Source: JABDQA01 sp963824415 (GTDB taxonomy: Bacteria > Desulfobacterota > Desulfobulbia > Desulfobulbales > Desulfocapsaceae). Taken from it: a stretch of 64,000 bases of DNA. The notes under the pieces are model-generated. The model saw nothing but the letters and a program-made list of their open reading frames with translations. It was not told where the DNA came from and did not search any database. Position 1 is the first letter of the stretch; each line of letters opens with the position of its first letter. Where the stretch lies: positions 62,001 through 126,000 of the forward strand of contig CAWGPM010000005.1 in NCBI GenBank assembly GCA_963824415.1. Reading direction: 5' to 3'. The translations under genes were made by a program, and so were the position numbers. Positions 27,504 through 36,108 of this stretch are shown here, in pieces.

Positions 27504-28628
27504 CTATTTCTCCCCGGTGATCATTCGACGTATATAGGTGTTCAGGATCACCGCCAACAGCAGGATGACACCGAGAAACACCCTGAACAGCGAGCTTTCC
27601 ACTCCGGCAAAGAATAAGCCTTGCTGCACCACACCAAAAATGAGGGCTCCCAGGGCCGCCCCTATCACTGAGCCGTAACCGCCGGTCAGCAGGGCACCGC
27701 CGATAACTACGGAGATGATCGCCTCGAACTCTTTTAACAAGCCCCGGTCCGCCCCGGCGGAACCGAATTCCATGACCTGCGCGGTAGCAAATATACAGGC
27801 GCAAAAGGCGGTGAACATAAACATCAGTATCTTGACGCGTTTGACCGGCACGCCGACATAGGATGCGGCCTGTGCATCACCGCCGGAAGCAAAAATCCAG
27901 TTACCGAATTTGGTTTTGGTCAGCAACAAATGTCCAAAAATGATCAGAACGATGGCCCAGACTATCAGCATGGGTATGCCTTCAATAACCGGTTTGCCCT
28001 TTTTGATGCCACGAGAGAAGGTTTCGATCCAGCCGTTTTCTCCCATCCATGTAAATAGCCCAACTAAGACCTTGCCGCCGAAAAGTGGCGCCAGCCAGTC
28101 GCCCTCGGCAACATCCCTCACACCACCGATAATGGTTTTCTTGGTGGTGGCGATGGCCGAAAAAATGGTCAATCCTCGCAAGATAAACAGAAAAGCAAGG
28201 GTAACAATGAAACTGGGCAATCCGGTTTTGATCACCAGCCACCCGTTTAAGGCGCCAACAGCCATGCATAAAATAAAGGTCAGAATAATCGCCAGCCATA
28301 TGGGCAGGCCCATGCTGACCGATAATAAAGCGATACTCATGCCGGCAAAACCGATCATTGATCCTACCGACAGATCAAATTCGCCGGCGATCATCAGCAA
28401 ACAGGCGCCAACCGCGATGATGATGAATTGAGCCGAAACAATCGACCAGTTCAACACCCCGGTAGGAGAAAACATGCCAGAGTCTCTCGCGGTCAGGAAA
28501 AAGAAGAAAAAGACCAGAATGGTGCCGAATATACCCCCAAGCTCTGGACGAATCAGTGCCTGATGAAACCTGGAACGTTGTTTGACACGTTCATCATTCA
28601 CTGATTTTGTTTGCTGGTTTTGTGTCAT
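27504..28628 (-). CDS. Sugar (inositol-type) ABC transporter permease, RbsC family
   Basis: A 374-aa polytopic inner-membrane protein with the BPD_transp_2 fold: GEFDLSVGSMIGFAGM (the family's signature loop), GLPSFIVTLAFLFILRGLT, and many hydrophobic helices. It is 40-50 residues longer than typical RbsC because of an extra soluble loop around ATTKKTIIGGVRDVAEGD and the region after it. The ATG at 28628 follows GTGGAG. A strong hairpin separates it from the binding-protein gene. Confidence 0.92.
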   Translation of the reverse strand: MTQNQQTKSVNDERVKQRSRFHQALIRPELGGIFGTILVFFFFFLTARDSGMFSPTGVLNWSIVSAQFIIIAVGACLLMIAGEFDLSVGSMIGFAGMSIALLSVSMGLPIWLAIILTFILCMAVGALNGWLVIKTGLPSFIVTLAFLFILRGLTIFSAIATTKKTIIGGVRDVAEGDWLAPLFGGKVLVGLFTWMGENGWIETFSRGIKKGKPVIEGIPMLIVWAIVLIIFGHLLLTKTKFGNWIFASGGDAQAASYVGVPVKRVKILMFMFTAFCACIFATAQVMEFGSAGADRGLLKEFEAIISVVIGGALLTGGYGSVIGAALGALIFGVVQQGLFFAGVESSLFRVFLGVILLLAVILNTYIRRMITGEK

Positions 28629-28663
28629 AAAAATGCTCCACTGCCACATGCAGGCAAAATGGG

Positions 28664-28705
28664 AATAAACTCGGCGGCCGGTGAATGACGGCCGCCGAGT
28701 TTATT
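28664..28705 (-). terminator. Intra-operon 17-bp hairpin between binding protein and permease
   Basis: Two nucleotides after the binding-protein stop region lies a perfect 17-bp GC-rich stem (arms 28689-28705 and 28664-28680, 8-nt loop) followed on the minus strand by CCCATTTTG. Such hairpins commonly stabilise the binding-protein mRNA and attenuate read-through to the membrane subunits. Confidence 0.75.
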
Positions 28706-28707
28706 GT

Positions 28708-29664
28708 TTAACGGTACTTTCCCGCGTACTTTTCGACGAGTTCCAGGCCCTCTTTGGTAACAAAGCCTGGTCCGGAATTGATGTTGTTGCCAGGCAATAC
28801 ACCGAAACGGTCATAGTTGGTCAGTACGACAACAGGCAGATAGGCTTGCAAGAAGGGTTGCTGATCGATACCCCATTGGATGATACCCGACTTGATGCCG
28901 TTGACGATTTCAGTGCCAAGATCAAAGGTGCCGAAATAGATGTCGCCAGCCATGCCGTTTTCTTTAAGCGCAGCAATGGTTGGGTCAGCCGAAGTTGGTC
29001 CCAGTGTCAGAATGGCTTCGGTTTTCGGGTTGGCCGAAAGGTATGCCAATACACGGTTTTTAATTTCCGCAGGATCCTGTCCACTATCCAGCATGGAGTT
29101 ACCCAATTCGACACCCAGCCCATCGGCAAAACCACGGCAACGCTCGGCAACAACAGTGTTGGAGATAACATGATTGACGCAAACGAAGGATTTGATGCCA
29201 TCTCCCTTGGCGCGCAGACCCGCTGCATACCCCGCATCATATTCAGGTTGGCCGACAAACATCAGCGCGCCAACTTCACGGGTTTGCTCCGGAGTACCTG
29301 AGTTCATGATAATGACATTGACACCCTGGGCAACCGCATTCTTGATCGGGCCACTCAGCACATCGTAATCAGCCAGTGTGGTGATGATACCATTGGGTCG
29401 AGAAGCAGTTGCCTGCTCTATGATGCGGGCCATATCCGCCAGGTCCCCCGTTGGGGGATTGCGATATTCGACAGTGACCCCCATCTGCTCACCAGCCAGC
29501 GCGATACCGTTCTTGATGGTATTCCACCAGCTATCCGAATCAGGAGCATGACTAACAAGTACGTATCTTTCACCGTCCGCTGAGGCGCTGGTAGGAACCA
29601 TTGCCAATGGTGCAGCAATTGCAATGAACAAGGCCGCGACTGCTAATAACTTGATTGTTTTCAT
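28708..29664 (-). CDS. Periplasmic sugar-binding protein (inositol-type ABC importer)
   Basis: A 318-aa type I periplasmic binding protein (Peripla_BP_4) with a clear signal peptide (about residues 1-30, ending SASA). Motifs: YVLVSHAPDSDSWWNTIKNG, NGIITTLADYDVL, VIIMNSGTPEQ, DQQPFLQAYLPVV. It resembles the binding proteins of rhizobial and Caulobacter inositol importers, and its place at the head of the iol operon supports inositol as the ligand (inference). The ATG at 29664 follows AGGAGG; the long upstream extension of the frame is not family sequence. Confidence 0.92.
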   Translation of the reverse strand: MKTIKLLAVAALFIAIAAPLAMVPTSASADGERYVLVSHAPDSDSWWNTIKNGIALAGEQMGVTVEYRNPPTGDLADMARIIEQATASRPNGIITTLADYDVLSGPIKNAVAQGVNVIIMNSGTPEQTREVGALMFVGQPEYDAGYAAGLRAKGDGIKSFVCVNHVISNTVVAERCRGFADGLGVELGNSMLDSGQDPAEIKNRVLAYLSANPKTEAILTLGPTSADPTIAALKENGMAGDIYFGTFDLGTEIVNGIKSGIIQWGIDQQPFLQAYLPVVVLTNYDRFGVLPGNNINSGPGFVTKEGLELVEKYAGKYR

Positions 29665-30262
29665 AACTCCTCCTGTTAGAATGTTTGTTAGTAAAAACCT
29701 TAATTCGTGTGAATTGTAAGGTTCACCCCTTCCTCCCTGCCTTCGGCCGGGTGGCTTAAAACTAGCAGTTTGAATAGAATATTTAGCACGGAATACCGCC
29801 AAAGCTGTCATACCAAGTATTAAATTGGGTACCATTCCAAATGGGCCACGAAATACCGTTATCAGGCTCTGAATGGGACGCTGGCTAAACGAGTGATGGA
29901 GCTTGTATGTCAAACTTGCGAAATGTTCGAGACGCAAATAATGCGTGGAATTGTCAGTAAGGATCACGCTCATTTACTTGTGTATCGGCAACGCCGAATA
30001 TATCTCCACCGGATAATTAACACGTCGGATTCAAAACCGAGCATCGCGTAAATTACTAGAACAATCAACTCATGTTAGAAAGTGATAGTAGAGAAGACAT
30101 TTTTGGGAAGGAGGCCATTTCTGCGCAAAGGCCGGAGAGCTTTAGTAAAACCGAAAGGCTCAGATGAACCCAAAAATTTTCTCTGCTCTTCCTTTTATGG
30201 AGCTTTTCCTTACAATCAATTGTTGTAACATTTAAAATTTTCATTTGCAACAGATACCATAA
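29665..30262. other. Divergent promoter region of the iol operon and rpiR-type regulator
   Basis: About 740 bp (to 30407) without a convincing gene, between the leftward importer operon and the rightward regulator. Apart from the palindrome at 30263 I see no clear operator or RNA. Confidence 0.5.
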
Positions 30263-30278
30263 TGAAATAAATATTTCA
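30263..30278. promoter_or_regulatory. Palindrome TGAAATA-AA-TATTTCA, putative regulator operator 1
   Basis: A perfect 7-2-7 palindrome 130 bp before the RpiR-type gene. A near copy occurs at 31260. The GRAA-N6-TTYC core resembles the palindromes reported for RpiR-type inositol repressors. Binding by the neighbouring regulator is inferred. Confidence 0.5.
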
Positions 30279-30407
30279 AAAAACGACTTGTTTATATTAA
30301 ACTGTCTTGATTAACGACCAGTCAGCGTTCACCCAAGCGGCACAGCCTTGAAGCCTCGAAAAAACGGGTAAGTCCTTGAAGACAATAGAATCACAATCCC
30401 GGATTTT

Positions 30408-31229
30408 ATGAACCAAACACCTCCCAGGGTATTTAATGATCTGCAAAAGTGGCTGAAGGCTCATTATGTCTTCCTGCCTAGGAAGCTGCAGAACGTTGCC
30501 GTGTTTGTGTTGAATAATCCCGGCGTAGTCGCTATGAATACGATCGTGACTATCAGTAAACAGGCGAACGTCACCCCTTCGGCCCTGGTGCGCTTTGCTA
30601 AATCGCTGGGTTATCAGGGTTTTAGCGACATGCAGTCAGTATTCCAGGAAAGTATGCGGCATGTTCCGCAGCCCTATACCGAGCGCCTTCATAGTCTCGA
30701 TGACTCCCGACGAACCGGACAAACCGAGTTGCACCGCTTCGGTCAAGCGGCCAGCGTGTCCCTGAACAGAATGCTGAAGCAAGTTGACGAGGCATCCATA
30801 CTGGAGGCCGGTGAACTGTTGGCAAAGGCCAGGACGATTTACATCGCGGGCCAGGGTCGTGCAGCCCCAGTAACTACCTATCTTTACTACACCTTCGTTA
30901 AAATGGGCATCCAAGCCATCCTGGTAAACGGTACGGAAGTCGAAATGGTAGACAAGTCGCGCCTTATACGCAGTGATGAAGCCATGGTTGCCGTCAGTTT
31001 CAGCCCCTATACCGCGAACACCTATGAGCTCGTTGATATATGTCTATCACAGCAGGTTCCGGTGGTGGCCCTGACCGATTCGACCCTGAGCCCCATTGCC
31101 AGATCGGATGATCTTCATCTTGTCGTGCTGGAGGAAGAAGTGGGGGGGATACGTGGCCTGTCCGCAACCATGTGTCTGGCCCTCGTTCTGGCAGTGGAAA
31201 CCGGCAAGTTTATGGTACAAAAGGATTAG
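30408..31229 (+). CDS. RpiR-family transcriptional regulator (likely inositol repressor)
   Basis: A 273-aa protein. The N-terminal RpiR-type helix-turn-helix spans about residues 15-90 (MNTIVTISKQANVTPSALVR, FAKSLGYQGFSDMQ) and the C-terminal half is a SIS sugar-phosphate-binding domain (TIYIAGQGRAAPVTTYLYY, MVAVSFSPYTANTYELVDIC). RpiR-type IolR proteins repress inositol genes in rhizobia and Salmonella; the position between the two halves of the iol cluster supports that role here. Palindromes lie before and after the gene. Confidence 0.9.
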   Translation: MNQTPPRVFNDLQKWLKAHYVFLPRKLQNVAVFVLNNPGVVAMNTIVTISKQANVTPSALVRFAKSLGYQGFSDMQSVFQESMRHVPQPYTERLHSLDDSRRTGQTELHRFGQAASVSLNRMLKQVDEASILEAGELLAKARTIYIAGQGRAAPVTTYLYYTFVKMGIQAILVNGTEVEMVDKSRLIRSDEAMVAVSFSPYTANTYELVDICLSQQVPVVALTDSTLSPIARSDDLHLVVLEEEVGGIRGLSATMCLALVLAVETGKFMVQKD

Positions 31230-31259
31230 CCCTGGCTGAATATAATAACAAAGCTATTC

Positions 31260-31275
31260 TGGAATAAATATTTCA
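31260..31275. promoter_or_regulatory. Palindrome TGGAATA-AA-TATTTCA, putative regulator operator 2
   Basis: One mismatch from the palindrome at 30263 (third base). It lies 30 bp after the regulator stop and 520 bp before iolD, a place from which it could control the iolD-iolE-iolG unit. Confidence 0.5.
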
Positions 31276-31617
31276 TAATAAACAAAACGAAACAAAAAGA
31301 TTGCCGCCTGATCTCTCACGGCAATGTGTTCGGTCGCCGGGAGAAGCATCCGGTCAGTTTCCACTGCAGTTTGAGTCGGCAGGTGCGAAAGCACTGCAGG
31401 CCTGGCCTCTCAGGCAAACGATTGAGATATTGCGCCCTTACCGGCTCGATGACAACGAGGAATTGTGAGTTAAATGATCTGCGCAAAGGCGCACGGTTTC
31501 AGGTTAGGCAGTCAGAGGTTGGTTTTCGGCACGAGTGAGGCTGCCGCCACCATCGCCACCAGACCTGGTAATTATCGAACCCTGATTGATGCCTGGGGCA
31601 GCACTTGTGCACAATAG
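31276..31617. other. Spacer with possible short coding remnant
   Basis: About 340 bp without an intact gene. A frame ending at TGA near 31470 reads like a protein tail (ALQAWPLRQTIEILRPYR), but I cannot assign it, and it may be chance. Confidence 0.3.
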
Positions 31618-31767
31618 GACATAAAGGTTTTTTGATAACTAATTGTTTTCGTTCGATATCAGCGTGCGTGAGGAAATTTCACCCCAACCATAGAGGTCTT
31701 CTTTCGAGGATAAAATTTTCTACGCAGTGCAGATATTGGCTGAAAAGACAATTGTTCAAGGTTCCCG
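31618..31767 (+). repeat. Interspersed repeat, copy 6 (degenerate)
   Basis: A decayed copy: AAGGTTTTTTGATAACTAATT at the left in place of the usual end, then TTTTCGTTC, CGAGGATAAAATTTT, CTACGCAGTGCAGA and GAAAAGACAATTGTTCAAGG on the right. Same orientation as the others; it ends about 30 bp before the iolD start. Confidence 0.7.
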
Positions 31768-31795
31768 GAAATAACCCCAACTGGAGGTCGCCGAC

Positions 31796-33634
31796 ATGGA
31801 AACAACCCGTTTAACCACTGCCCAGGCCTTGGTAAAGTTTCTGACCAATCAATACGTGCGTCTTGATGACGGCAGCGAACAGCCTCTGTTCGCGGGTGTC
31901 TGGGCAATATTCGGCCACGGCAATGTCGCCGGTATCGGTGAAGCCCTTTATCAAGTAAAGGATCGGTTACCTACCTACAGAGGGCATAACGAGCAGAGTA
32001 TGGCGCACATCGCAATCGCTTTTTCCAAAGCGCGTCAGCGTCAGCAGATCATGGTTGCGACATCCTCGATCGGCCCAGGCGCCACCAATATGGTTACCGC
32101 AGCCGCGGTGGCGCATGTAAATCGCCTCCCGTTATTACTGGTCCCCGGCGATGTATTTGCCTCAGGTCTACCCGATCCGGTATTGCAACAGGCCGAGAAC
32201 TTTCACGATGGCAGTGCCACGGTGAACGATGCCTTTCGCCCGGTCAGCCGCTATTTCCATCGCATCACCCGCCCGGAACAATTGGTCCAGGCGCTGCCGA
32301 AAGCCATGGTGGCGCTCACCGATCCCGCTCAGTGCGGCCCAGCCACAATCAGTGTGTGTCAGGACGTACAGTCGCTGGCCTTTGACTATCCCGAAGCCAT
32401 GTTTGAAAAACGGGTATGGGGATTACGCCGTCTGGCACCCGACAGTTACGAACTGGCCCAAACGCTTGAAGCTTTCAAAGCGGCCAGAAAACCCGTTATA
32501 GTGGCTGGCGGTGGAGTGCGTTATTCACTGGCGGAGGCCGAACTTCAGGCCTTTGCTGAAAAGCACCGGATACCTGTGGTGGAAACCCAGGCCGGCAAAT
32601 CATCATTGGCAGCAGGGCATGAGCTTAATTTTGGTGCGGTTGGTGTCACCGGCGTGACGGGTGCCAATACGTTGGCCAGTGAGGCTGACCTGGTCATTGC
32701 CGTGGGTACCCGATTACAGGATTTCATCTCCGGTTCCAATAGCTTGTTTAAAGGACAGGTCGTTCAAATCAATGTGCAGCCAATGGATACCGCCAAGTAT
32801 CGCGCCCTGCCCTGTGTAGCAGACGCACGACGAGGGCTGCAAATACTATCGAAAGAATTAGTTGGTTACCAGGCCAACGCTGAGTGGATTTCACGAGCTA
32901 ATCAATTAAGGGCTGAATGGCGTGAAGTGCAAAAAGACATACTGGCGGCCGAAGCAGAAACGACTATCCCCAGCGATGCCCAGGTAGTTGCTGCTGTCAA
33001 CCAGAGTGTCTCCGATGAAGCGATCATTGTTGGCGCATCGGGGAGTCTGCCGGCGGAACTGCACAAGCACTGGAACAGTGCCACAGTCGGTGGCTACCAT
33101 TTGGAGTACGGTTATTCCTGTATGGGATACGAGATATCCGGCGGCGTTGGTGTCAGGCTGGCTGAACCGGAGAGAGAAGTCGTTGTAATGGTGGGTGACG
33201 GTTCTTACTTAATGATGAATTCAGATATTGCCACCGCGGTCAGTCTCGGCTTGCAGATGACCATTGTGGTGCTGGACAACCGTGGGTTCAGCTGTATCAA
33301 TCGACTGCAGATGGCCACCGGCGGCGCCAATTTCAATAATCTTCTGCGCGACACCCGTAACGCAGGACTCGCCGAGATAGATTTCGCCGCGCATGCCGGC
33401 GCCATGGGTGCCAAATCGGTGCACGCCAAAAACATAGGTGAGCTGAAAAACGCTGTCGCCGCAGCTTCACAACATCCCGGGGTCAGTGTCATCGTCATTG
33501 ATACCGACCCGATGCATGCTTCGCCAGGCGGCTGCTGGTGGGAAGTGGAAGTGCCGGAAGTCTCCGTGCGCAATGAAGTTGTCGACAAGCGCAAGGCTGC
33601 AGTGGCTGCACGTCAGGAACAAAGAGGTTATTAA
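31796..33634 (+). CDS. iolD: 3D-(3,5/4)-trihydroxycyclohexane-1,2-dione hydrolase IolD
   Basis: A 612-aa thiamine-diphosphate enzyme that opens the inositol ring after IolE, giving 5-deoxy-glucuronate. Seen: YRGHNEQSMAHIAIAF (catalytic Glu), ATSSIGPGATNMVTAAA, the central FAD/NAD-like domain, and the ThDP motif VVVMVGDGSYLMMNSDIATA. Length is normal. The start follows GGAGGT. It heads the plus-strand unit with the iolB remnant, iolE and iolG. Confidence 0.96.
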   Translation: METTRLTTAQALVKFLTNQYVRLDDGSEQPLFAGVWAIFGHGNVAGIGEALYQVKDRLPTYRGHNEQSMAHIAIAFSKARQRQQIMVATSSIGPGATNMVTAAAVAHVNRLPLLLVPGDVFASGLPDPVLQQAENFHDGSATVNDAFRPVSRYFHRITRPEQLVQALPKAMVALTDPAQCGPATISVCQDVQSLAFDYPEAMFEKRVWGLRRLAPDSYELAQTLEAFKAARKPVIVAGGGVRYSLAEAELQAFAEKHRIPVVETQAGKSSLAAGHELNFGAVGVTGVTGANTLASEADLVIAVGTRLQDFISGSNSLFKGQVVQINVQPMDTAKYRALPCVADARRGLQILSKELVGYQANAEWISRANQLRAEWREVQKDILAAEAETTIPSDAQVVAAVNQSVSDEAIIVGASGSLPAELHKHWNSATVGGYHLEYGYSCMGYEISGGVGVRLAEPEREVVVMVGDGSYLMMNSDIATAVSLGLQMTIVVLDNRGFSCINRLQMATGGANFNNLLRDTRNAGLAEIDFAAHAGAMGAKSVHAKNIGELKNAVAAASQHPGVSVIVIDTDPMHASPGGCWWEVEVPEVSVRNEVVDKRKAAVAARQEQRGY

Positions 33635-33635
33635 A

Positions 33636-33863
33636 GAGAGTCGCCTGGTGATCGAACCGGCCGACGGTTATCTACAACAGCGGGTTTATACCGATGATCG
33701 CAGACCGGATGAAAGGCTGAGCACGGAGGACAAAGACGTGGTGCTGGTACCCGAGGGTTAGCACCCGGCAGGCGCGCCGCACGGTTGCGCCAGTCCTTAC
33801 CTTGACGTCATGGCTGGACCGGTTCGTGAATGGCGTTTCACAGCGGTCTTGCGCATGAATTGA
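33636..33863 (+). pseudogene. iolB: iolB 3'-end remnant with in-frame TAG
   Basis: Directly after the iolD stop, one frame encodes a recognisable IolB C-terminal part: PADGYLQQRVYTDDRRPDE, DKDVVLVPEG, then TAG (33759-33761) in place of the family's Tyr, then HPAGAPHG, YLDVMAGPVREWRF. No N-terminal two-thirds is present. It is a third, decayed iolB and probably marks the original iolD-iolB-iolE order. Confidence 0.88.
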
Positions 33864-33888
33864 TTTTAACACCAGCGGAACAATACCT

Positions 33889-34788
33889 ATGAAACTAAGA
33901 TTTGGCATGTCCCCGATCTCGTGGACAAACGATGATCTTCCCCAGTTAGGCGGGGAGACCACGCTGGAAACCTGTTTGCGCGAAACCCGACAGGCAGGTT
34001 ACACCGGCACTGAAATGGGCGGAAAATTCCCGCGTGACCAGCGGTCACTGGCAAAAGTGCTGGCGGAACACGACCTCAAGCATGCCTCCGGCTGGTTCTC
34101 CGGTACACTGCTGCACAACAGCGTAGAGGACGAACTGGAAAGGATCAAGCCTCAACTTGAACTGTTTGCGGCGCTCAATGCCCCGGTGATTGTCTACGGC
34201 GAAACCTGGGAGACCGTACAGAACAGACAGGATCAGCCGCTGAAAAACAAGCCGGTATTGCCTGAAGCAGATTTCCCCGCTTATGGAGAGCGACTCTCCA
34301 AAGTCGCCGAATTCTGCCAGAGTCAGGGCGTCCCGCTGGCTTTTCATCACCACATGGGTACCGGTGTGGAAAGCGAACATGAACTGGACCTTACCCTGCA
34401 GAATAGCGGTGAGGCGGTCGGCCTTCTGTTGGATACCGGGCATATGCTTTTTGCCGGTGGCGATATCATGCGGGTCATCGAAAATCATGGTCACCGAATT
34501 GTGCATTTTCATGCCAAGGATATTCGACAGGATATATTGGAAAAGGTCGACAGATCCAAGGACTCGTTCCTGGATTGCGTACTGCGTGGGATTTTCACCG
34601 TACCCGGTGACGGCATGATCGATTATGGTCCTATCATGCAGGCGCTGGCCGTTAAACAATACGAGGGCTGGGTTATCGTTGAGGCGGAGCAGGACCCTGT
34701 CAAAGCCGACCCATACGAATACGCCTGCATTGGCTATGAGGCATTGAAGAAGGCAGCCGTGGCTGCAGGCTATACCATCGTTCCATAG
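33889..34788 (+). CDS. iolE: Myo-inosose-2 dehydratase IolE
   Basis: A 299-aa xylose-isomerase-like TIM barrel that dehydrates scyllo-inosose, the second step of inositol catabolism. Seen: the family start MKLRFGMSPISWTNDDLPQ, AGYTGTEMGGKFP, FHHHMGTGVESEHELD, LLLDTGHMLFAGGD and HFHAKDIRQ, which supply the metal ligands. Length is typical. It is followed by iolG 10 bp later with a good ribosome site in the gap (AGGAGG). Confidence 0.95.
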   Translation: MKLRFGMSPISWTNDDLPQLGGETTLETCLRETRQAGYTGTEMGGKFPRDQRSLAKVLAEHDLKHASGWFSGTLLHNSVEDELERIKPQLELFAALNAPVIVYGETWETVQNRQDQPLKNKPVLPEADFPAYGERLSKVAEFCQSQGVPLAFHHHMGTGVESEHELDLTLQNSGEAVGLLLDTGHMLFAGGDIMRVIENHGHRIVHFHAKDIRQDILEKVDRSKDSFLDCVLRGIFTVPGDGMIDYGPIMQALAVKQYEGWVIVEAEQDPVKADPYEYACIGYEALKKAAVAAGYTIVP

Positions 34789-34798
34789 GAGGAAATAC

Positions 34799-35797
34799 AT
34801 GATCAATTTTGCTTTGTTTGGCGCCGGTCGCATCGGCACTATCCACGGCGCCAATGTCGCCGCAAACAAGCAGGCCCTCCTGGTCGGGGTCTGCGACCCC
34901 TATCAGCCCAATGTCGACAAGCTGATTTCCGAGCTGGGTTGTGCGCAGATGACGGAACAGGAGATTTTTACCGATGATTCCATCGATGCAGTACTGATCT
35001 GTTCGGCAACCGACACCCATGCGGATCTGATTGAACAGGCGGTCGCTGCGGGCAAGCACGTGTTCTGCGAAAAACCGATAGACCTGTCACTTGAGCGGGT
35101 GCAACAGTGCACGCAAATCGTGGAACAGAGCGACTGCAAGGCACTGGTAGCGTTCAATCGTCGCTTTGACCCCAATTTTCAGCTGCTGCAACAGCGGCTT
35201 GCAGCGGGACAGATCGGAACGGTGGAACTGGTCAGCATTATTTCCAAGGATCCCTCGCCCCCTCCGGTAGAATATATATCCAGCTCCGGTGGTCTGTTCA
35301 GGGATATGACCATCCATGACTTTGATATGGCGCGTTTTCTGCTGGGTGAGGAAATTGACGCGGTCAGCGCCCATGGATCATGCCTGGTAGACCCGGCTAT
35401 CGGTGAAGCAGGCGATATCGATACGGCGGTGGTTAACCTGATCACGACCAGTGGAAAACTGGCACAGATCTCCAACAGCCGACGTGCCAGCTTTGGCTAC
35501 GACCAGCGTATAGAGGTGCACGGGTCCAAAGGCATGTTGGTGGCGCTGAATGTCAACGAAAATAGTGTAACTGCTTACAGTGAATCAGGTGTCAGCAGCG
35601 CCAAGCCACTGTATTTTTTTCTTGAACGCTACAAAGCTGCGTATCAGGCAGAGCTGGATTCTTTTATCCGGGCCTTACAGGGCGAGACCGTCAGTTATCC
35701 ATCGATGAACGACGGCCTGCAGGCATTGATGCTGGCCGAGGCGGCTATCCTTTCCTGCAAAGCAGACAGAACTGTGAAACTATCTGAAATCAAATAA
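34799..35797 (+). CDS. iolG: Inositol 2-dehydrogenase IolG
   Basis: A 332-aa Gfo/Idh/MocA dehydrogenase that oxidises myo-inositol to scyllo-inosose with NAD. Seen: FGAGRIGTIHGANVA (NAD loop), HVFCEKPIDLSLERV (EKP motif), FRDMTIHDFDMARFLLGEE (catalytic Asp/His), NSRRASFGYDQRIEVHGSKG. It is the last gene of the iolD-E-G unit. A decayed relative lies at 44.8-45.2 kb. Confidence 0.94.
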   Translation: MINFALFGAGRIGTIHGANVAANKQALLVGVCDPYQPNVDKLISELGCAQMTEQEIFTDDSIDAVLICSATDTHADLIEQAVAAGKHVFCEKPIDLSLERVQQCTQIVEQSDCKALVAFNRRFDPNFQLLQQRLAAGQIGTVELVSIISKDPSPPPVEYISSSGGLFRDMTIHDFDMARFLLGEEIDAVSAHGSCLVDPAIGEAGDIDTAVVNLITTSGKLAQISNSRRASFGYDQRIEVHGSKGMLVALNVNENSVTAYSESGVSSAKPLYFFLERYKAAYQAELDSFIRALQGETVSYPSMNDGLQALMLAEAAILSCKADRTVKLSEIK

Positions 35798-36108
35798 TTG
35801 AGTACTATCTGGTAACAGCTCCTTGCCTTGCTCAACCTCCTGCAATCCCGCAGTCGTACAGCGGCATATTGACAACCTCGCTACGGATATTGGTGAGAGA
35901 TGCGTAATAGTGACAGGTTTTATAAAGTGAATTGAAGAATCACCCATTCATTGAATGGCATGCATTATCATTTCATCCTGAAGCCACGGACTCAGGTTAA
36001 TATGCTGGGCTTATTGGATACCCGGGTTTTTCATCTGATACCCTATTTCATTGCCGTAGTTTTGGAACACTCTGGTTCAGCATTTTTTTCCAGAAGCCTG
36101 TACTTTTT
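35798..36108. other. Spacer between iolG and the DMT transporter
   Basis: 311 bp with no gene, repeat copy or clear terminator; presumably holds the promoter of the transporter gene. Confidence 0.45.

Noticed and set aside
31326..31538. 70-aa plus-strand frame after the regulator
   Set aside because: No ribosome site and an unlikely composition; another frame here looks slightly more protein-like, so at most a remnant.
33759..33761. TAG in the iolB fragment as pyrrolysine
   Set aside because: It replaces a Tyr in a truncated gene with no start; no pyl genes are in the window.
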